Positions 54,897-63,620 of a stretch of 64,000 nt of DNA are shown here, one piece after another (the first letter of the stretch is position 1; each line of letters begins with the position of its first letter). The DNA is from Avoscillospira sp045580485. Lineage in GTDB: Bacteria; Bacillota; Clostridia; Oscillospirales; Oscillospiraceae. The notes below the pieces were generated by a model. It searched no databases and was not told where the DNA came from. It worked only from the letters and a program-made list of their open reading frames with translations. The stretch spans positions 1 to 64,000 of the forward strand of contig JAZNNW010000067.1 of assembly GCA_045580485.1 (NCBI GenBank), read 5' to 3'. The translations under genes were made by a program, and so were the position numbers.

Positions 54897-55232
54897 TCAG
54901 GTCTTATCGTTCAGCCAAGGATACCGCTGTCCAAACCGCTCGACATCGTCGCCAAAGATCGCAACGAGGTGTTCATCGAGCTTAATCTGGTGATAATCAG
55001 CATCGTCTCCCTTTTCGAGTGCGGTATGATACCGGTCGAAGTTTTTCTCCCACGCTCTGATGATCTTTGTCAGTCTCTTCTTTCCAAAGACATCCTTTCC
55101 CATAACCTCCGGGTCGATGAGGGTTATAAGCAGCGTGTCAGTCATGAGCTGGATGTATGTTTCCTTCTCAGCTTGCCGGTAAACATCTATACGGTTCTTC
55201 TGCTTCAGAAGGTATGAGTTTTTCTTTCCCAT
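54897..55232 (-). CDS. Helical hypothetical protein (111 aa)
   Basis: MGKKNSYLLKQKNRIDVY is basic, then helical with ETYIQLMTDTLLITLIDPE and KLTKIIRAWEKNFDRYH. Similar small proteins sit near the replication genes of clostridial phages. TTGAGGTAAGTAAT precedes the start. Function unknown. Confidence 0.7.
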   Translation of the reverse strand: MGKKNSYLLKQKNRIDVYRQAEKETYIQLMTDTLLITLIDPEVMGKDVFGKKRLTKIIRAWEKNFDRYHTALEKGDDADYHQIKLDEHLVAIFGDDVERFGQRYPWLNDKT

Positions 55233-55242
55233 ATTACTTACC

Positions 55243-56418
55243 TCAATTAGATGCCTTGAAATTATAAACGGGCTTTACGATCTCCTGAACATCACAGGTT
55301 GGTTCGATGCACTCCAAGATTTCTTTCATGCTTTTGTAAGCCATGGGAGCCTCATCAATGGTGTCGAAGCTGACACAGGACGAATGGACATTTTTCATAG
55401 TCTCCTTATAGTCACCAAGCGAGATCGTGTTCCTCGCCTTCGCTCTGGACATCAACCTGCCGGCACCATGAGGAGCAGAAAAGTTCCAGTCATCATTTCC
55501 TTTGCCAATACAGATCAGTGATCCGTCTCTCATGTTCATGGGAATAATGAGACGCTCACCTTTCTGTGCAGACACTGCGCCTTTTCTAAGGATCATGTTC
55601 TCCAAATCAATGTAGTTGTGGATGGTGGAAAACTTTTCCACATATGCCGTCTTGAGCCCACGCAGGATGATATCCGCAATGGTCTGGCGGTTGGTTTCAG
55701 CGTATTTCTGGATGATCGCCATATCGTGCAGGTAGTCTTTCAGATGATCCCCTGTCAGATAAGCCAAATCCTTGGCTCCACATGTCGCTTCTCTGGACTT
55801 TTTCAATTCTGTGATCGCAGCTGCGATTTCCTGCTGTCTTCCGGTTTCTTTATAAGACCGGATGAGTTCAGCTATCTCATCACTTCCGGGTTTGGATCTG
55901 TCGTTGTAAGCCAGCTCCTGATACCACCTTGCAACTTCCAAGCCGAGATGTCTGCTTCCGCTATGAATGACAAGCCATAAAGTTCCGTCGTCTTGCCGAT
56001 CAACTTCAATAAAGTGATTTCCGCCACCAAGTGTACCGATACTGCAATTCGCTCTCGCCTCTTGGGAAACAGGACACCGAAGATCCTTCAGATCAAACAT
56101 CGTAACCGGTCTGTTGTGAACATTGAATCCAGACGGAACTTCCCACTTGATGATCTTATCAAGTTGATCGAAGTCGACTCGCTTGACACCCAGTTTTACA
56201 GCCAACATACCGCAGCCAATATCCACACCAACAAGGTTCGGACACACAGCGTCTTTGATTGTCATTGTGGTTCCAATGGTGCATCCGGCACCAGCATGTA
56301 CATCTGGCATAATTCTAATCTTGGAGCCATTACTCACGGGATGAGCAGCAAGTCTTTCGATCTGGTCGAGAGCCTCCTGCTCCACGGTATTTGCAAAGAT
56401 CTTAACATCACCAGTCAT
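55243..56418 (-). CDS. rtcB: RtcB-type RNA ligase (391 aa)
   Basis: All active-site motifs are present: IMPDVHAGAGCTIG, VGVDIGCGM (metal Asp and Cys), GGGNHFIEV, VIHSGSRHLG, a HNYIDLENMILRKGA block and SAPHGAGRLMSR with the guanylylated His. RtcB joins RNA 2',3'-cyclic phosphate and 5'-OH ends with GTP and Mn. In phages it may repair host tRNA cut by defence nucleases. The start at 56418 follows AAAGGATATTGCTT; an earlier ATG at 56442 would overlap the upstream gene. Confidence 0.95.
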   Translation of the reverse strand: MTGDVKIFANTVEQEALDQIERLAAHPVSNGSKIRIMPDVHAGAGCTIGTTMTIKDAVCPNLVGVDIGCGMLAVKLGVKRVDFDQLDKIIKWEVPSGFNVHNRPVTMFDLKDLRCPVSQEARANCSIGTLGGGNHFIEVDRQDDGTLWLVIHSGSRHLGLEVARWYQELAYNDRSKPGSDEIAELIRSYKETGRQQEIAAAITELKKSREATCGAKDLAYLTGDHLKDYLHDMAIIQKYAETNRQTIADIILRGLKTAYVEKFSTIHNYIDLENMILRKGAVSAQKGERLIIPMNMRDGSLICIGKGNDDWNFSAPHGAGRLMSRAKARNTISLGDYKETMKNVHSSCVSFDTIDEAPMAYKSMKEILECIEPTCDVQEIVKPVYNFKASN

Positions 56419-56431
56419 AAGCAATATCCTT

Positions 56432-57208
56432 TCATTTGTCATCCCAAGGGAACTGCGTCAGGATGTTTTCGCCCCAGATCGGCTTCAGACTATCCTTCAT
56501 GAACACCGGCTTCCCGTGCGCTCTGGCATAATTGACGACGCCTTCAATCCACTCTCGCTTAGGAACAACCTTATCTTTTCGGCTCCCGGTCTCTGCACCA
56601 ATAATGAACCAATCAATATGCTCCATTTCCTCGGAAACATTATCATCGCACAGAGGGCCGAGGAGAGGTTCGATGCTGGCAAATGTATTCAAATCCTTTG
56701 CCCACAACATATCGGATTCGTCATCTGTTACTGTCGTACCATACCAGAAGTTGTCATCGGTTGGAAGTAGCCCGGCCTCTCTCAGCTGTATGTATCGGAT
56801 CGGATTCTTTGTCAGGAACAGATACCGGTGTCCTTCCGCAGCCTTGCAGGCGTCAAAGACCTTTTTGATCCACTCATCAGGCACCCATTCACCAAACAGG
56901 TCTGCCATAGAACACACAAAGATCGTCTTTCCAAACCCTTTTGTTGACGGATCATTCAATCTGTACTCGTGGAGTGTCGGCGTAAAACCGTATGGGTAAG
57001 ATGCGTTTCTGGTGACACCGTCCTTGCTCGTCACCTTCAAGCGCTCAGCCAGGACTACCACTTCCTGATCGGAATGTCCGTCAGGGGCGAGATCGCAACC
57101 TTTGAACCGGTTGGCCGTGCCTCTGGCGTAGCAATACGGGCAACTGTGATAGCACCCGGTTATCGGATTCCAGGAGCTGTCAGCCCATTCAATGCGGGTC
57201 TTTTCCAT
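56432..57208 (-). CDS. DUF5131 / Gp37-Gp68 radical-SAM-like protein (258 aa)
   Basis: IEWADSSWNPITGC and CYHSCPYC give the CX3CX2C iron-sulphur motif (Cys19, Cys23, Cys26) of radical SAM enzymes, and FWYGTTVTDDES and FIIGAETGSRKD match the DUF5131 phage family. Its substrate is not known; a nucleic-acid or nucleotide change is a common guess. AAGGAGGTCTAAG precedes the start. It lies between SSB and RtcB in the replication operon. Confidence 0.88.
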   Translation of the reverse strand: MEKTRIEWADSSWNPITGCYHSCPYCYARGTANRFKGCDLAPDGHSDQEVVVLAERLKVTSKDGVTRNASYPYGFTPTLHEYRLNDPSTKGFGKTIFVCSMADLFGEWVPDEWIKKVFDACKAAEGHRYLFLTKNPIRYIQLREAGLLPTDDNFWYGTTVTDDESDMLWAKDLNTFASIEPLLGPLCDDNVSEEMEHIDWFIIGAETGSRKDKVVPKREWIEGVVNYARAHGKPVFMKDSLKPIWGENILTQFPWDDK

Positions 57209-57220
57209 CTTAGACCTCCT

Positions 57221-57670
57221 TTAGAACGGCAGTTCGTCGTCATCTTCATCCAATTCCTGGAAGTTACTGCCTCCATAATCGCCGCCGGCGTAACCATCGT
57301 AGCTGGAGCTGGAATCTTCATAGTTGCCAAAGCCGGTGTTGACGCCATCCTTCTTGCTATCGCCAAAGTAGATGTTATCTGCAACAACCTCCGATGCCCT
57401 GCGCTTAATGCCATCCTTGTCTTCATAGCTTCGGATCTGGAGACGGCCTTTAACTACCGCCATGCGGCCTTTGGAGAAATACTTGCTGACAAACTCAGCG
57501 GTGCCTCTCCATGTCACGATATCAATGAAGTCTGTTTCTTTTTCGGCATCCTTTGCCTTGTAGTCACGATCTACAGCCAGAGTGAACGATGCGACAGCAG
57601 TGCCGGACCCAGTTCTTCTGAGCTCTGGATCTCTGGTCAGGCGACCCATGAGGATAATTTCATTTAACAT
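57221..57670 (-). CDS. ssb: Single-stranded DNA-binding protein (149 aa)
   Basis: An OB fold (MLNEIILMGRLTRDPELRR, VASFTLAVDRDYKAKDAEK, FIDIVTWRGTAEFVSKYF) and an acidic flexible tail ending DDDELPF, the usual partner-binding tip. It coats single-stranded DNA and recruits replication proteins. Start overlaps the HNH stop by 7 bases; GGAGGCAACAGAATC precedes the ATG. Confidence 0.95.
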   Translation of the reverse strand: MLNEIILMGRLTRDPELRRTGSGTAVASFTLAVDRDYKAKDAEKETDFIDIVTWRGTAEFVSKYFSKGRMAVVKGRLQIRSYEDKDGIKRRASEVVADNIYFGDSKKDGVNTGFGNYEDSSSSYDGYAGGDYGGSNFQELDEDDDELPF

Positions 57671-58362
57671 GATTCTGTTGCCTCCTTTTTGGCCTTGAGG
57701 CCATATATCTTACAAAGTGTTTTATCGAGAATGATGCCATGCGGAATATGATATTTTTCCATGAACGCCTTTTCTCCGATTGCATGTGCAATCGTATGGT
57801 GTACTCTGCATGCCGGGAGTGCCTCCATCCCCTCATGGATGATCTCCTCTCTGTCACGACCTGCGCCAACATGATCTACATGGTGTAGATCGGCAGGCTG
57901 TCCACAGATGCAGCATTTCTTGTTCAACAGGCAAGAATACAGGTAATCTCCGACATCATCTACAAATTCGAGCAAAGGAAATCTGCACGGGATGTCCCAG
58001 TCCAGTATGAACCGGACCAGGAACCTCTGGAACGCACATACAAGAGACATCGGCGCATTTGAAAGGCTAAATATTTTATCTGCCGTTTCCTGCAAGTCCT
58101 CAGACAAGAACTTCAGCTTCATGTACTCTTTTGTGGGATCTAAACCCATGCCCGTGTATTCAGAAATCTCCCGGATCAAAGCATAGCAGGCTCTTCTTTG
58201 CTTGTTGGATAGCGGTCTTCCGTCTATCATCTGGATCAGACATTCGTTGTACTGCCTCTTGGTCAGTATGTACCAGTCTGGGTATGTTGCCTTTATAGTC
58301 AGGACACCGTGTTCATCAACATCGACAATTCGCCCTTTGATTGTATCAACAGGAGATTTCAT
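57664..58362 (-). CDS. HNHc_6-type putative nuclease (232 aa)
   Basis: LSNKQRRACYALIREISEY begins the alpha region. CCICGQPADLHHVDHVGAG and CRVHHTIAHAIGEKAF contain the HNH core with zinc cysteines. It matches the phage HNHc_6 family found near recombination genes. A structure-specific nuclease role in recombination is likely. GAGGCAAAA precedes the start. Confidence 0.85.
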   Translation of the reverse strand: MKSPVDTIKGRIVDVDEHGVLTIKATYPDWYILTKRQYNECLIQMIDGRPLSNKQRRACYALIREISEYTGMGLDPTKEYMKLKFLSEDLQETADKIFSLSNAPMSLVCAFQRFLVRFILDWDIPCRFPLLEFVDDVGDYLYSCLLNKKCCICGQPADLHHVDHVGAGRDREEIIHEGMEALPACRVHHTIAHAIGEKAFMEKYHIPHGIILDKTLCKIYGLKAKKEATESC

Positions 58363-58377
58363 TTTTGCCTCCGCTCT

Positions 58378-58404
58378 CCCCGGAGGAGCGTTTACTCCTC
58401 GGGG
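58378..58404 (-). repeat. Hairpin around the stop codon of the preceding gene
   Basis: CCCC, GAGGAG, a TAAACG loop, CTCCTC and GGGG pair with one bulged C. The loop contains the stop codon. It could slow ribosomes or stabilise RNA. Confidence 0.5.
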
Positions 58405-59261
58405 CTATCGTATTCGTATTCTTCAGCTTCTTCGGCTTCTTCGGTGTCTTCTGCCTCTTCACCGTCAACGATTTCGGCAGCGGCATCCATAGCCTCGGAA
58501 ATTTCTTCATCGGTCAGAGGAGTTTCTTCTTCATCCTTGGGTGCATCTAGGTCGAAAATCACCTGATGGCAGTCCTCACACTCAATAGAGACATTCGCAA
58601 TCTCGCCCTGACCATACCCCACACAAACGACCTGATGACCAACATGAGGCTCCAGCATTTCTGCAGCGCAGTAGAAGGGGCTATCAGGACCGGTAGCAGA
58701 GGACAGAACAACCTTGTTATCTGCGGTTCTGGCAGTGTAATTGCCCATCGCCTCCGTAATTCTCAGTTCTTCGCCAATGAACTGGCGGAGCCAGCCGAAA
58801 GGTGTGTTGATATCGCTTGCGCCTTCGGTGTCCCCCTCGTCGACCCCCGCAGGTAAAGCAGGGAGTTCGTTGACTTCGGTGTAATCGGCATCTACGAATC
58901 CATCTTCTTCGTCGAACAGGTTCATCTGGCCGTTGTCGATCTTTCGGAGTACCCAGCGTTCCTCCTCTTCGTCCCAGATCATGCCATATTCGCCCTTGAA
59001 CTGGCCAGTCATTTTGTCCTTGACCTGCATGACAGAGCTGATGTCGTGCTTAAAGGTGGGCTTCGTGACATCTCTCAGGACACCGTCTGCAGAACCGATG
59101 GAGCTTTTCTCCAGGCTAACACTCAGCTTCAGTGTGATTGTGGCATCATCTGCGCCCTTCATGGTCATGTTGCCGATAGTTCGTGCCAGAATGGTGTCGA
59201 AGTCGTTCTTCATCGTTTCGAATGTGTCGCCATTCAAGCTCAGGATCATGTCTTTCTTCAT
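58392..59261 (-). CDS. Hypothetical phage protein with acidic C-terminus (289 aa)
   Basis: MKKDMILSLNGDTFETMK, TMKGADDATITLKLSVSL and KMTGQFKGEYGMIWDEEEE give a globular N-terminal part. The middle PFGWLRQFIGEEL and CEDCHQVIFDLDAPKD carry one CXXC. The end is poly-acidic (EEAEDTEEAEEAEE). Similar proteins accompany RecT-based recombination clusters. Not assigned. Confidence 0.7.
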   Translation of the reverse strand: MKKDMILSLNGDTFETMKNDFDTILARTIGNMTMKGADDATITLKLSVSLEKSSIGSADGVLRDVTKPTFKHDISSVMQVKDKMTGQFKGEYGMIWDEEEERWVLRKIDNGQMNLFDEEDGFVDADYTEVNELPALPAGVDEGDTEGASDINTPFGWLRQFIGEELRITEAMGNYTARTADNKVVLSSATGPDSPFYCAAEMLEPHVGHQVVCVGYGQGEIANVSIECEDCHQVIFDLDAPKDEEETPLTDEEISEAMDAAAEIVDGEEAEDTEEAEEAEEYEYDSPEE

Positions 59262-59277
59262 AATTTGGTTCCTCCTA

Positions 59278-59514
59278 TCAAATTGTGTTTTTTCTTATGT
59301 ACTCATTTCTGCATCGTTCACAACAGAAATCTTTCCATTTAGCATTGACTTTTGTGAAGATCCATCCTTTTTCTCTTAACTCCGCCCGGTGTTCCTGGGA
59401 GCCAATATCTTCACTATCAAAACGGAACTTGGCTTCGGTCTTACGGCAGTTGTCGCAAGTATAAACAGCCTCGCCTTCCCAATATCCGTCAAATTGGAGC
59501 TCTCTGCTCATCAA
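59278..59514 (-). CDS. Small zinc-ribbon protein (78 aa)
   Basis: YTCDNCRKTEAKF and FCCERCRNEY make a two-knuckle zinc ribbon. It resembles DUF-type zinc proteins of phage replication regions. GGGAGGATGTTTG precedes the adjacent ATGs. Function unknown. Confidence 0.72.
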   Translation of the reverse strand: MMSRELQFDGYWEGEAVYTCDNCRKTEAKFRFDSEDIGSQEHRAELREKGWIFTKVNAKWKDFCCERCRNEYIRKNTI

Positions 59515-59525
59515 ACATCCTCCCG

Positions 59526-59966
59526 TTACCCATGAATTTGTAGTGCCTTTGCTTCCTGAATTGTAACCACAAGTCTCGGATCACGGCTATAAAACCGTCT
59601 GATTTGCAGATCTACGACCTGCGTATCATCGTGGTAAGCAATCTTGTTCAGCGAGTCCAGTACAACCTTTATGACATTGTCTGCATCAGGCTTTTTCAAA
59701 GGCCGCAAAACATGATCTTCCATCTTTTTTTGCATCTTTTTCGACTTGCTCTTCGGGATGCCGTAATATGCCGTAATTCTCACATCCAACTGGTCTGTAT
59801 CATCAAACTTGAAGTCCCGGCATTGACGACGGTACTCTGTCTTGATGAGGTTTTCATAGGAAACAGTCTCATCCGGAGTGTAAGTCTTGACATAAGGTCC
59901 GTTCTTTGCGAAGCGAGGTCTCCCCTTACCTGTTGGCTCACCAAGCACAGTAAACTTAACCTTCAC
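59526..59966 (-). CDS. rusA: RusA-type Holliday junction resolvase (146 aa)
   Basis: VKFTVLGEPTGKGRPRF at the N-terminus, KKPDADNVIKVVLDSLN with the catalytic Asp residues and AYHDDTQV match RusA, which cleaves four-way junctions. The GTG at 59966, 6 bases after GGGAGGTGAT, is the likely start; an ATG eight codons upstream lies inside the preceding gene's end. Confidence 0.92.
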   Translation of the reverse strand: MKVKFTVLGEPTGKGRPRFAKNGPYVKTYTPDETVSYENLIKTEYRRQCRDFKFDDTDQLDVRITAYYGIPKSKSKKMQKKMEDHVLRPLKKPDADNVIKVVLDSLNKIAYHDDTQVVDLQIRRFYSRDPRLVVTIQEAKALQIHG

Positions 59967-60153
59967 TGCAATCACCTCCCGGCATATCATCTACATCAGC
60001 CAGTTCGTATTTAACGAAGTATTCGTAGGTCTTCCCATTCTTTTTCCGTCTCACTTTTTTGACTGTGTAGCCGTTATTGAACAGGATCGACGCTACCGTT
60101 GTCCGATCATTTTCACTGGCTATTCTAAGGAAACCTGTGTCAATGTTTTCCAT
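59956..60153 (-). CDS. Small hypothetical protein (65 aa)
   Basis: MENIDTGFLRIASENDRT ... VKKVRRKKNGKTYEYFVKY is basic and compact. AAAGGAGAAGTGC precedes the ATG. Its end overlaps the RusA start by 11 bases, so it is probably co-translated. Function unknown. Confidence 0.7.
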   Translation of the reverse strand: MENIDTGFLRIASENDRTTVASILFNNGYTVKKVRRKKNGKTYEYFVKYELADVDDMPGGDCSEG

Positions 60154-60167
60154 GCACTTCTCCTTTT

Positions 60168-61049
60168 TTAATCATCACCGAGTAGTTTGCTCATCTCAGC
60201 AAACCTGCTTCCTGCTTCGACCTTTCTCCAACTCGGACCAGTAAACTGTATCGGATAGCAGGTTTCGAAAATGCGATCATAGATCCGTCTGAACCGGATA
60301 TCCTCTTCGTCCTTCATCTGTTCCACCGTGAGATTTGTCGTCAAGATCATCGGCCGCTCCAGACGATATCGTTCATCGATAATGCCATAAACCTTCTCGA
60401 TGCCAAACGATGTATCTCTCTCTGCGCCCAAATCGTCAAAAATAACAAGCTGAGACTGTCTGAGCATCGTCATTATTTTTTCCTCTTGCTCCCAATCCTT
60501 CTGGATGGCAGCGAGGATTTTTACGAATGAGGTCATCACAACGGAGATCTTACGATCCAACAGGAAGTTTGCTATACAGGCAGCTGCAAAGCTCTTTCCT
60601 GTTCCAACATCTCCCCAAAGCAAAAGCCCCTGGTTCTTCTCAAACATCTGTTCAAAACCGGTTGCATACCGCTGGCACAGCTTCAGGTTTCTTTCGTTGA
60701 ACTTCGTCTTTTTGAACCGATCAAAAGAAACAGAGCAAAACTTTTCATCCATAAGGCTGGATTGGCGGAGCTTTTTGACATACTCCTTGTCAATCTGTTC
60801 CTCCTTCGCTCTTTTCTCAGCCGCTTCCTTTTCTCTCTCGCAACGACAAGCACAAACAGAAAGGACATCAGACATTCTGTTTGGATTCTCTTCTGTCGGA
60901 TTCGCAACCAACCTGTACTTCTGCTTTTTCTCTCCGCAGATCCCACACACAAGTAATCCGTCTTCTCCTACAAAATCACTCGGGTGCCGCTCCTGACTTT
61001 CAATACCTCTCTGTGCGATTGACTTTATGAGAGGGAAAGGATTGAACAT
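60168..61049 (-). CDS. DnaC-type helicase loader ATPase (293 aa)
   Basis: A zinc knuckle (CGIC at 35-38, CACRC at 66-70), Walker A GDVGTGKS (146-153), Walker B LVIFDDLG (201-208), sensor TTN (237-239) and arginine motif RFRRIYDR fit the DnaC/IstB-like loader. It would load the host or phage replicative helicase. Its ATG overlaps the stop of the replisome organiser (TAATG), showing a coupled pair. Confidence 0.92.
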   Translation of the reverse strand: MFNPFPLIKSIAQRGIESQERHPSDFVGEDGLLVCGICGEKKQKYRLVANPTEENPNRMSDVLSVCACRCEREKEAAEKRAKEEQIDKEYVKKLRQSSLMDEKFCSVSFDRFKKTKFNERNLKLCQRYATGFEQMFEKNQGLLLWGDVGTGKSFAAACIANFLLDRKISVVMTSFVKILAAIQKDWEQEEKIMTMLRQSQLVIFDDLGAERDTSFGIEKVYGIIDERYRLERPMILTTNLTVEQMKDEEDIRFRRIYDRIFETCYPIQFTGPSWRKVEAGSRFAEMSKLLGDD

Positions 61050-61870
61050 TATTTATCCCCCTTTCCATACTCAGCAAACGGGTTTGAGGTATCGGGAAGC
61101 TGCTCTACAGTTTGCGTCTTCTCTCTTTTGGGCAAATAATCAAGGAACGGGAGGCTTTCACTAAGGAAGGTCTTCGGGTGCTTGATGTACTCCTTCTGCG
61201 TCCCTTGCTTTTTGCACTGATAGGCATAATTCTTAGCCGCTCTAAGCAACTCGTCATCTGAATACCCATCATTGCGCCGTGCTTTGTATTTCTTGTACGC
61301 ATCGCCTTTTCCTATTTTTCTGGGATACGCCTCCCAGAAATCTTCAAAGGCCGTGGTATATTTGGGATTTACTGGTGTCTCAGCCTGTTCGGAACCTGTT
61401 GCAGGAGGCTCTCCAACATCGGCGTTCTGCGGAATGTCCGGTGGACAGTCCGCATCCACTTGTTCATCGGTCTCATTCCCAGTGACCGCCGCTCGGCTTC
61501 TGCGACTTTCCCGCTTTCTCCTCGCATCTGCCTCTCTCTTTTCTTTCGCCTTGTACCACTGCTCCTGCCATACCTCCCAGTCGTGGAGGTATAGTCCGTC
61601 CGGTGTCTCATCGATCCATCCGGTTTCGATCAGAGCATCTACGAGCACACCGGGCGGTATTTTGCATCCAGTTCCAGCTCCAAGAAGACATCTTTCGATG
61701 TCTTCTTTCTCTGCGTACGGAATGAATCCGTCCTTTTCTGCGTTTGACAGTCCCCAGAACCAAAGGAAATTCAGAATCCCTACGGCCTCAAATTTCGAAC
61801 ACCTGAGCTTTTTGAACAAGTTCCGCAGCTTCGGTCCGTCAATACCTTCATGCACACTAATCCATGCCAT
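61049..61870 (-). CDS. Replisome organiser / DnaD-like protein (273 aa)
   Basis: MAWISVHEGIDGPKLRNL and GILNFLWFWGLSNAEKDG, PYAEKEDIERCLLG, LYLHDWEVWQEQWYKAKEK match the N-terminal domain of phage replisome organisers. A basic linker follows, and the C-terminus with FEDFWEAYPRKIGKGDAY is the common helix for origin or helicase binding. GCAGGTGAGAAG precedes the start. Confidence 0.9.
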   Translation of the reverse strand: MAWISVHEGIDGPKLRNLFKKLRCSKFEAVGILNFLWFWGLSNAEKDGFIPYAEKEDIERCLLGAGTGCKIPPGVLVDALIETGWIDETPDGLYLHDWEVWQEQWYKAKEKREADARRKRESRRSRAAVTGNETDEQVDADCPPDIPQNADVGEPPATGSEQAETPVNPKYTTAFEDFWEAYPRKIGKGDAYKKYKARRNDGYSDDELLRAAKNYAYQCKKQGTQKEYIKHPKTFLSESLPFLDYLPKREKTQTVEQLPDTSNPFAEYGKGDK

Positions 61871-61920
61871 CTTCTCACCTGCCTATCTTTGGCGGCAGCT
61901 CCGCCTGATGTTATTTCGCC

Positions 61921-62862
61921 TTATTCAGCAGGGGTGCTGGGCTCCGTTTCTGCAGTCGGTGCTGCTTCTTCAGCAGTCGTTGCCTGTTCGGATCCGGGAT
62001 TCTCGGCATTTCTGCGCTCCTGCGCAAGTTCAACCAAACGACCCATGATGACATTAAATACAGCTACAGGCATGCCGTCCGTAGACTCGTATCCCTGCTC
62101 AGCAAGCAAAGCCTTCAGAATGTCGTTTGCTTCCTTTGCAAAATACTCCTTTGCGACTTTGAACAGGGACTGACGCTGCTCCTGAGAAATAGGCTTGTTC
62201 TCTTCGATGCTCGTCTCCTTAACTTCTCCGGTTGAGGGATCCACCAAAAGAGCAATGCCATCCGTAGGAATACCATCCATATCCAGAACCTCTTCGGAGC
62301 TGTAAATGCCCATAATCATGTCGGGGCAGTTCATTCTGCCAAAAAAGGATGCAGCTCGATACTGGATCATCACCTCGGGCATGGTTTTCCATTTACTGCC
62401 ATTTTTTGTAGTCCAGCCCTCCTGGTTAGCCATCGCCATCGTGATCTTGGGGCCGTACACCTTATGACCGGAGTAATCCTCTGCCCACGCTCGGCAACTC
62501 AATCCGCCATCTTCTCTGGCGTTACCGAACTCAAACTGGAGCTCGGTCTTATACCGGCGACTGGAGTTAATCATAGCGATAATCCACTGGCTCGACCATG
62601 CGGGACGACCATTGACGATGAAAAGGTTCTGCATCACCATCATCGGGCTCGTGTTGATGCGAGATGCCATTTCAATGGCGATCATGCAGTTGCCGACATT
62701 GCCATGGTATTCCTTCGGAACAACCGTGGATGTCGCAAGACAGTTTGCCATTTTCAGAGCCATATTGAAGCTGTCCCCGTTTGCAAACACGCTCAGAGGC
62801 CCCCCCTGAACCTTCTGTGCGGATGTGCTTCCTACTGCCGTAATCTGATTGTTTTTATCCAT
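61921..62862 (-). CDS. recT: RecT-family single-strand annealing protein (313 aa)
   Basis: MALKMANCLATSTVVPKEY, MSRINTSPMMVMQNLFIVNGRPAWSSQ (read in parts), YSGHKVYGPKITMAMANQEGW and KTMPEVMIQYRAASFFGR are RecT hallmarks. It anneals single strands in recombination. The C-terminus is acidic and Ala-rich. AAAAGGAGGTCAACAAA precedes the start. The exonuclease partner is probably the gene entering at 64000. Confidence 0.94.
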   Translation of the reverse strand: MDKNNQITAVGSTSAQKVQGGPLSVFANGDSFNMALKMANCLATSTVVPKEYHGNVGNCMIAIEMASRINTSPMMVMQNLFIVNGRPAWSSQWIIAMINSSRRYKTELQFEFGNAREDGGLSCRAWAEDYSGHKVYGPKITMAMANQEGWTTKNGSKWKTMPEVMIQYRAASFFGRMNCPDMIMGIYSSEEVLDMDGIPTDGIALLVDPSTGEVKETSIEENKPISQEQRQSLFKVAKEYFAKEANDILKALLAEQGYESTDGMPVAVFNVIMGRLVELAQERRNAENPGSEQATTAEEAAPTAETEPSTPAE

Positions 62863-62885
62863 TTTGTTGACCTCCTTTTGTTCGA

Positions 62886-63596
62886 TTACGCCCGGACACT
62901 GATGTTTACAGTTTCTTCATAGATAATGCCGGGGATCCTGATTGCGCCCTTCGTGGCCTTAATCAGAGCCATGACAGCCTTTTCATCTACAGGGCGGATG
63001 ATGGCGCCGGAAATCTCAACAGGCACCTGAGAGATGTCGATGCTCGTGATCTTCCATGCCTTACTGGTGGAAACACCACTGGCTTTGGGTGCTGCTCCGG
63101 CGATTTTGCCACTTCTGGCTACATCATCCATGACCTCAGCTTCTGCCATTGCGAACTCCATGCCCAGAGCGTCACCTGCGGCCTCCGCTTCGGCTGCCTC
63201 AGCCAACTTCTTTTCAGCTTCCTGCTGAGCCTGCTTACGCATTTCTTCCTCACGCTCTCTGCGCTTGCGCTCCTGCTCGGTGACATAGGCAATCATCTTG
63301 TCCTTCAGGATCTTTTCTGCGGACTCCAGAGGGCTGAGCATTTCCTTCTTCCGGGCCAGAACATCATCGTAGGTCTTTTTGGCAGATACACGGAGAGGTT
63401 CCCAATACTCAGTCACCTTCTTCTGCATCTGCTTCACGGCCTTGGTGATATCGCCTGCATTGGCGTAATCGGCATCATTTCCGATCACAACCTGGATGGC
63501 TTTCGCCTCGACCGTGCTGACCTCCCGGTCAAGGGCTTCCTCTGCGGTGTCAAGGACAAGGGCGTTGCTGCCTGCGGTTGCGATTGCTTCGTTCAT
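62886..63596 (-). CDS. Coiled-coil protein of the RecT operon (236 aa)
   Basis: It begins MNEAIATAGSNALVLDT. Residues 70-165 form a long charged coiled coil (ERKRREREEEMRKQAQQEA), and the C-terminus has KITSIDISQVPVEISGAI. Such proteins (DUF1351-like) lie between exonuclease and recT in many Gram-positive phages, possibly helping the pair. AAAGGAAGTGTGTCAGC precedes the start. Confidence 0.8.
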   Translation of the reverse strand: MNEAIATAGSNALVLDTAEEALDREVSTVEAKAIQVVIGNDADYANAGDITKAVKQMQKKVTEYWEPLRVSAKKTYDDVLARKKEMLSPLESAEKILKDKMIAYVTEQERKRREREEEMRKQAQQEAEKKLAEAAEAEAAGDALGMEFAMAEAEVMDDVARSGKIAGAAPKASGVSTSKAWKITSIDISQVPVEISGAIIRPVDEKAVMALIKATKGAIRIPGIIYEETVNISVRA

Positions 63597-63620
63597 GCTG
63601 ACACACTTCCTTTCTTCGTT

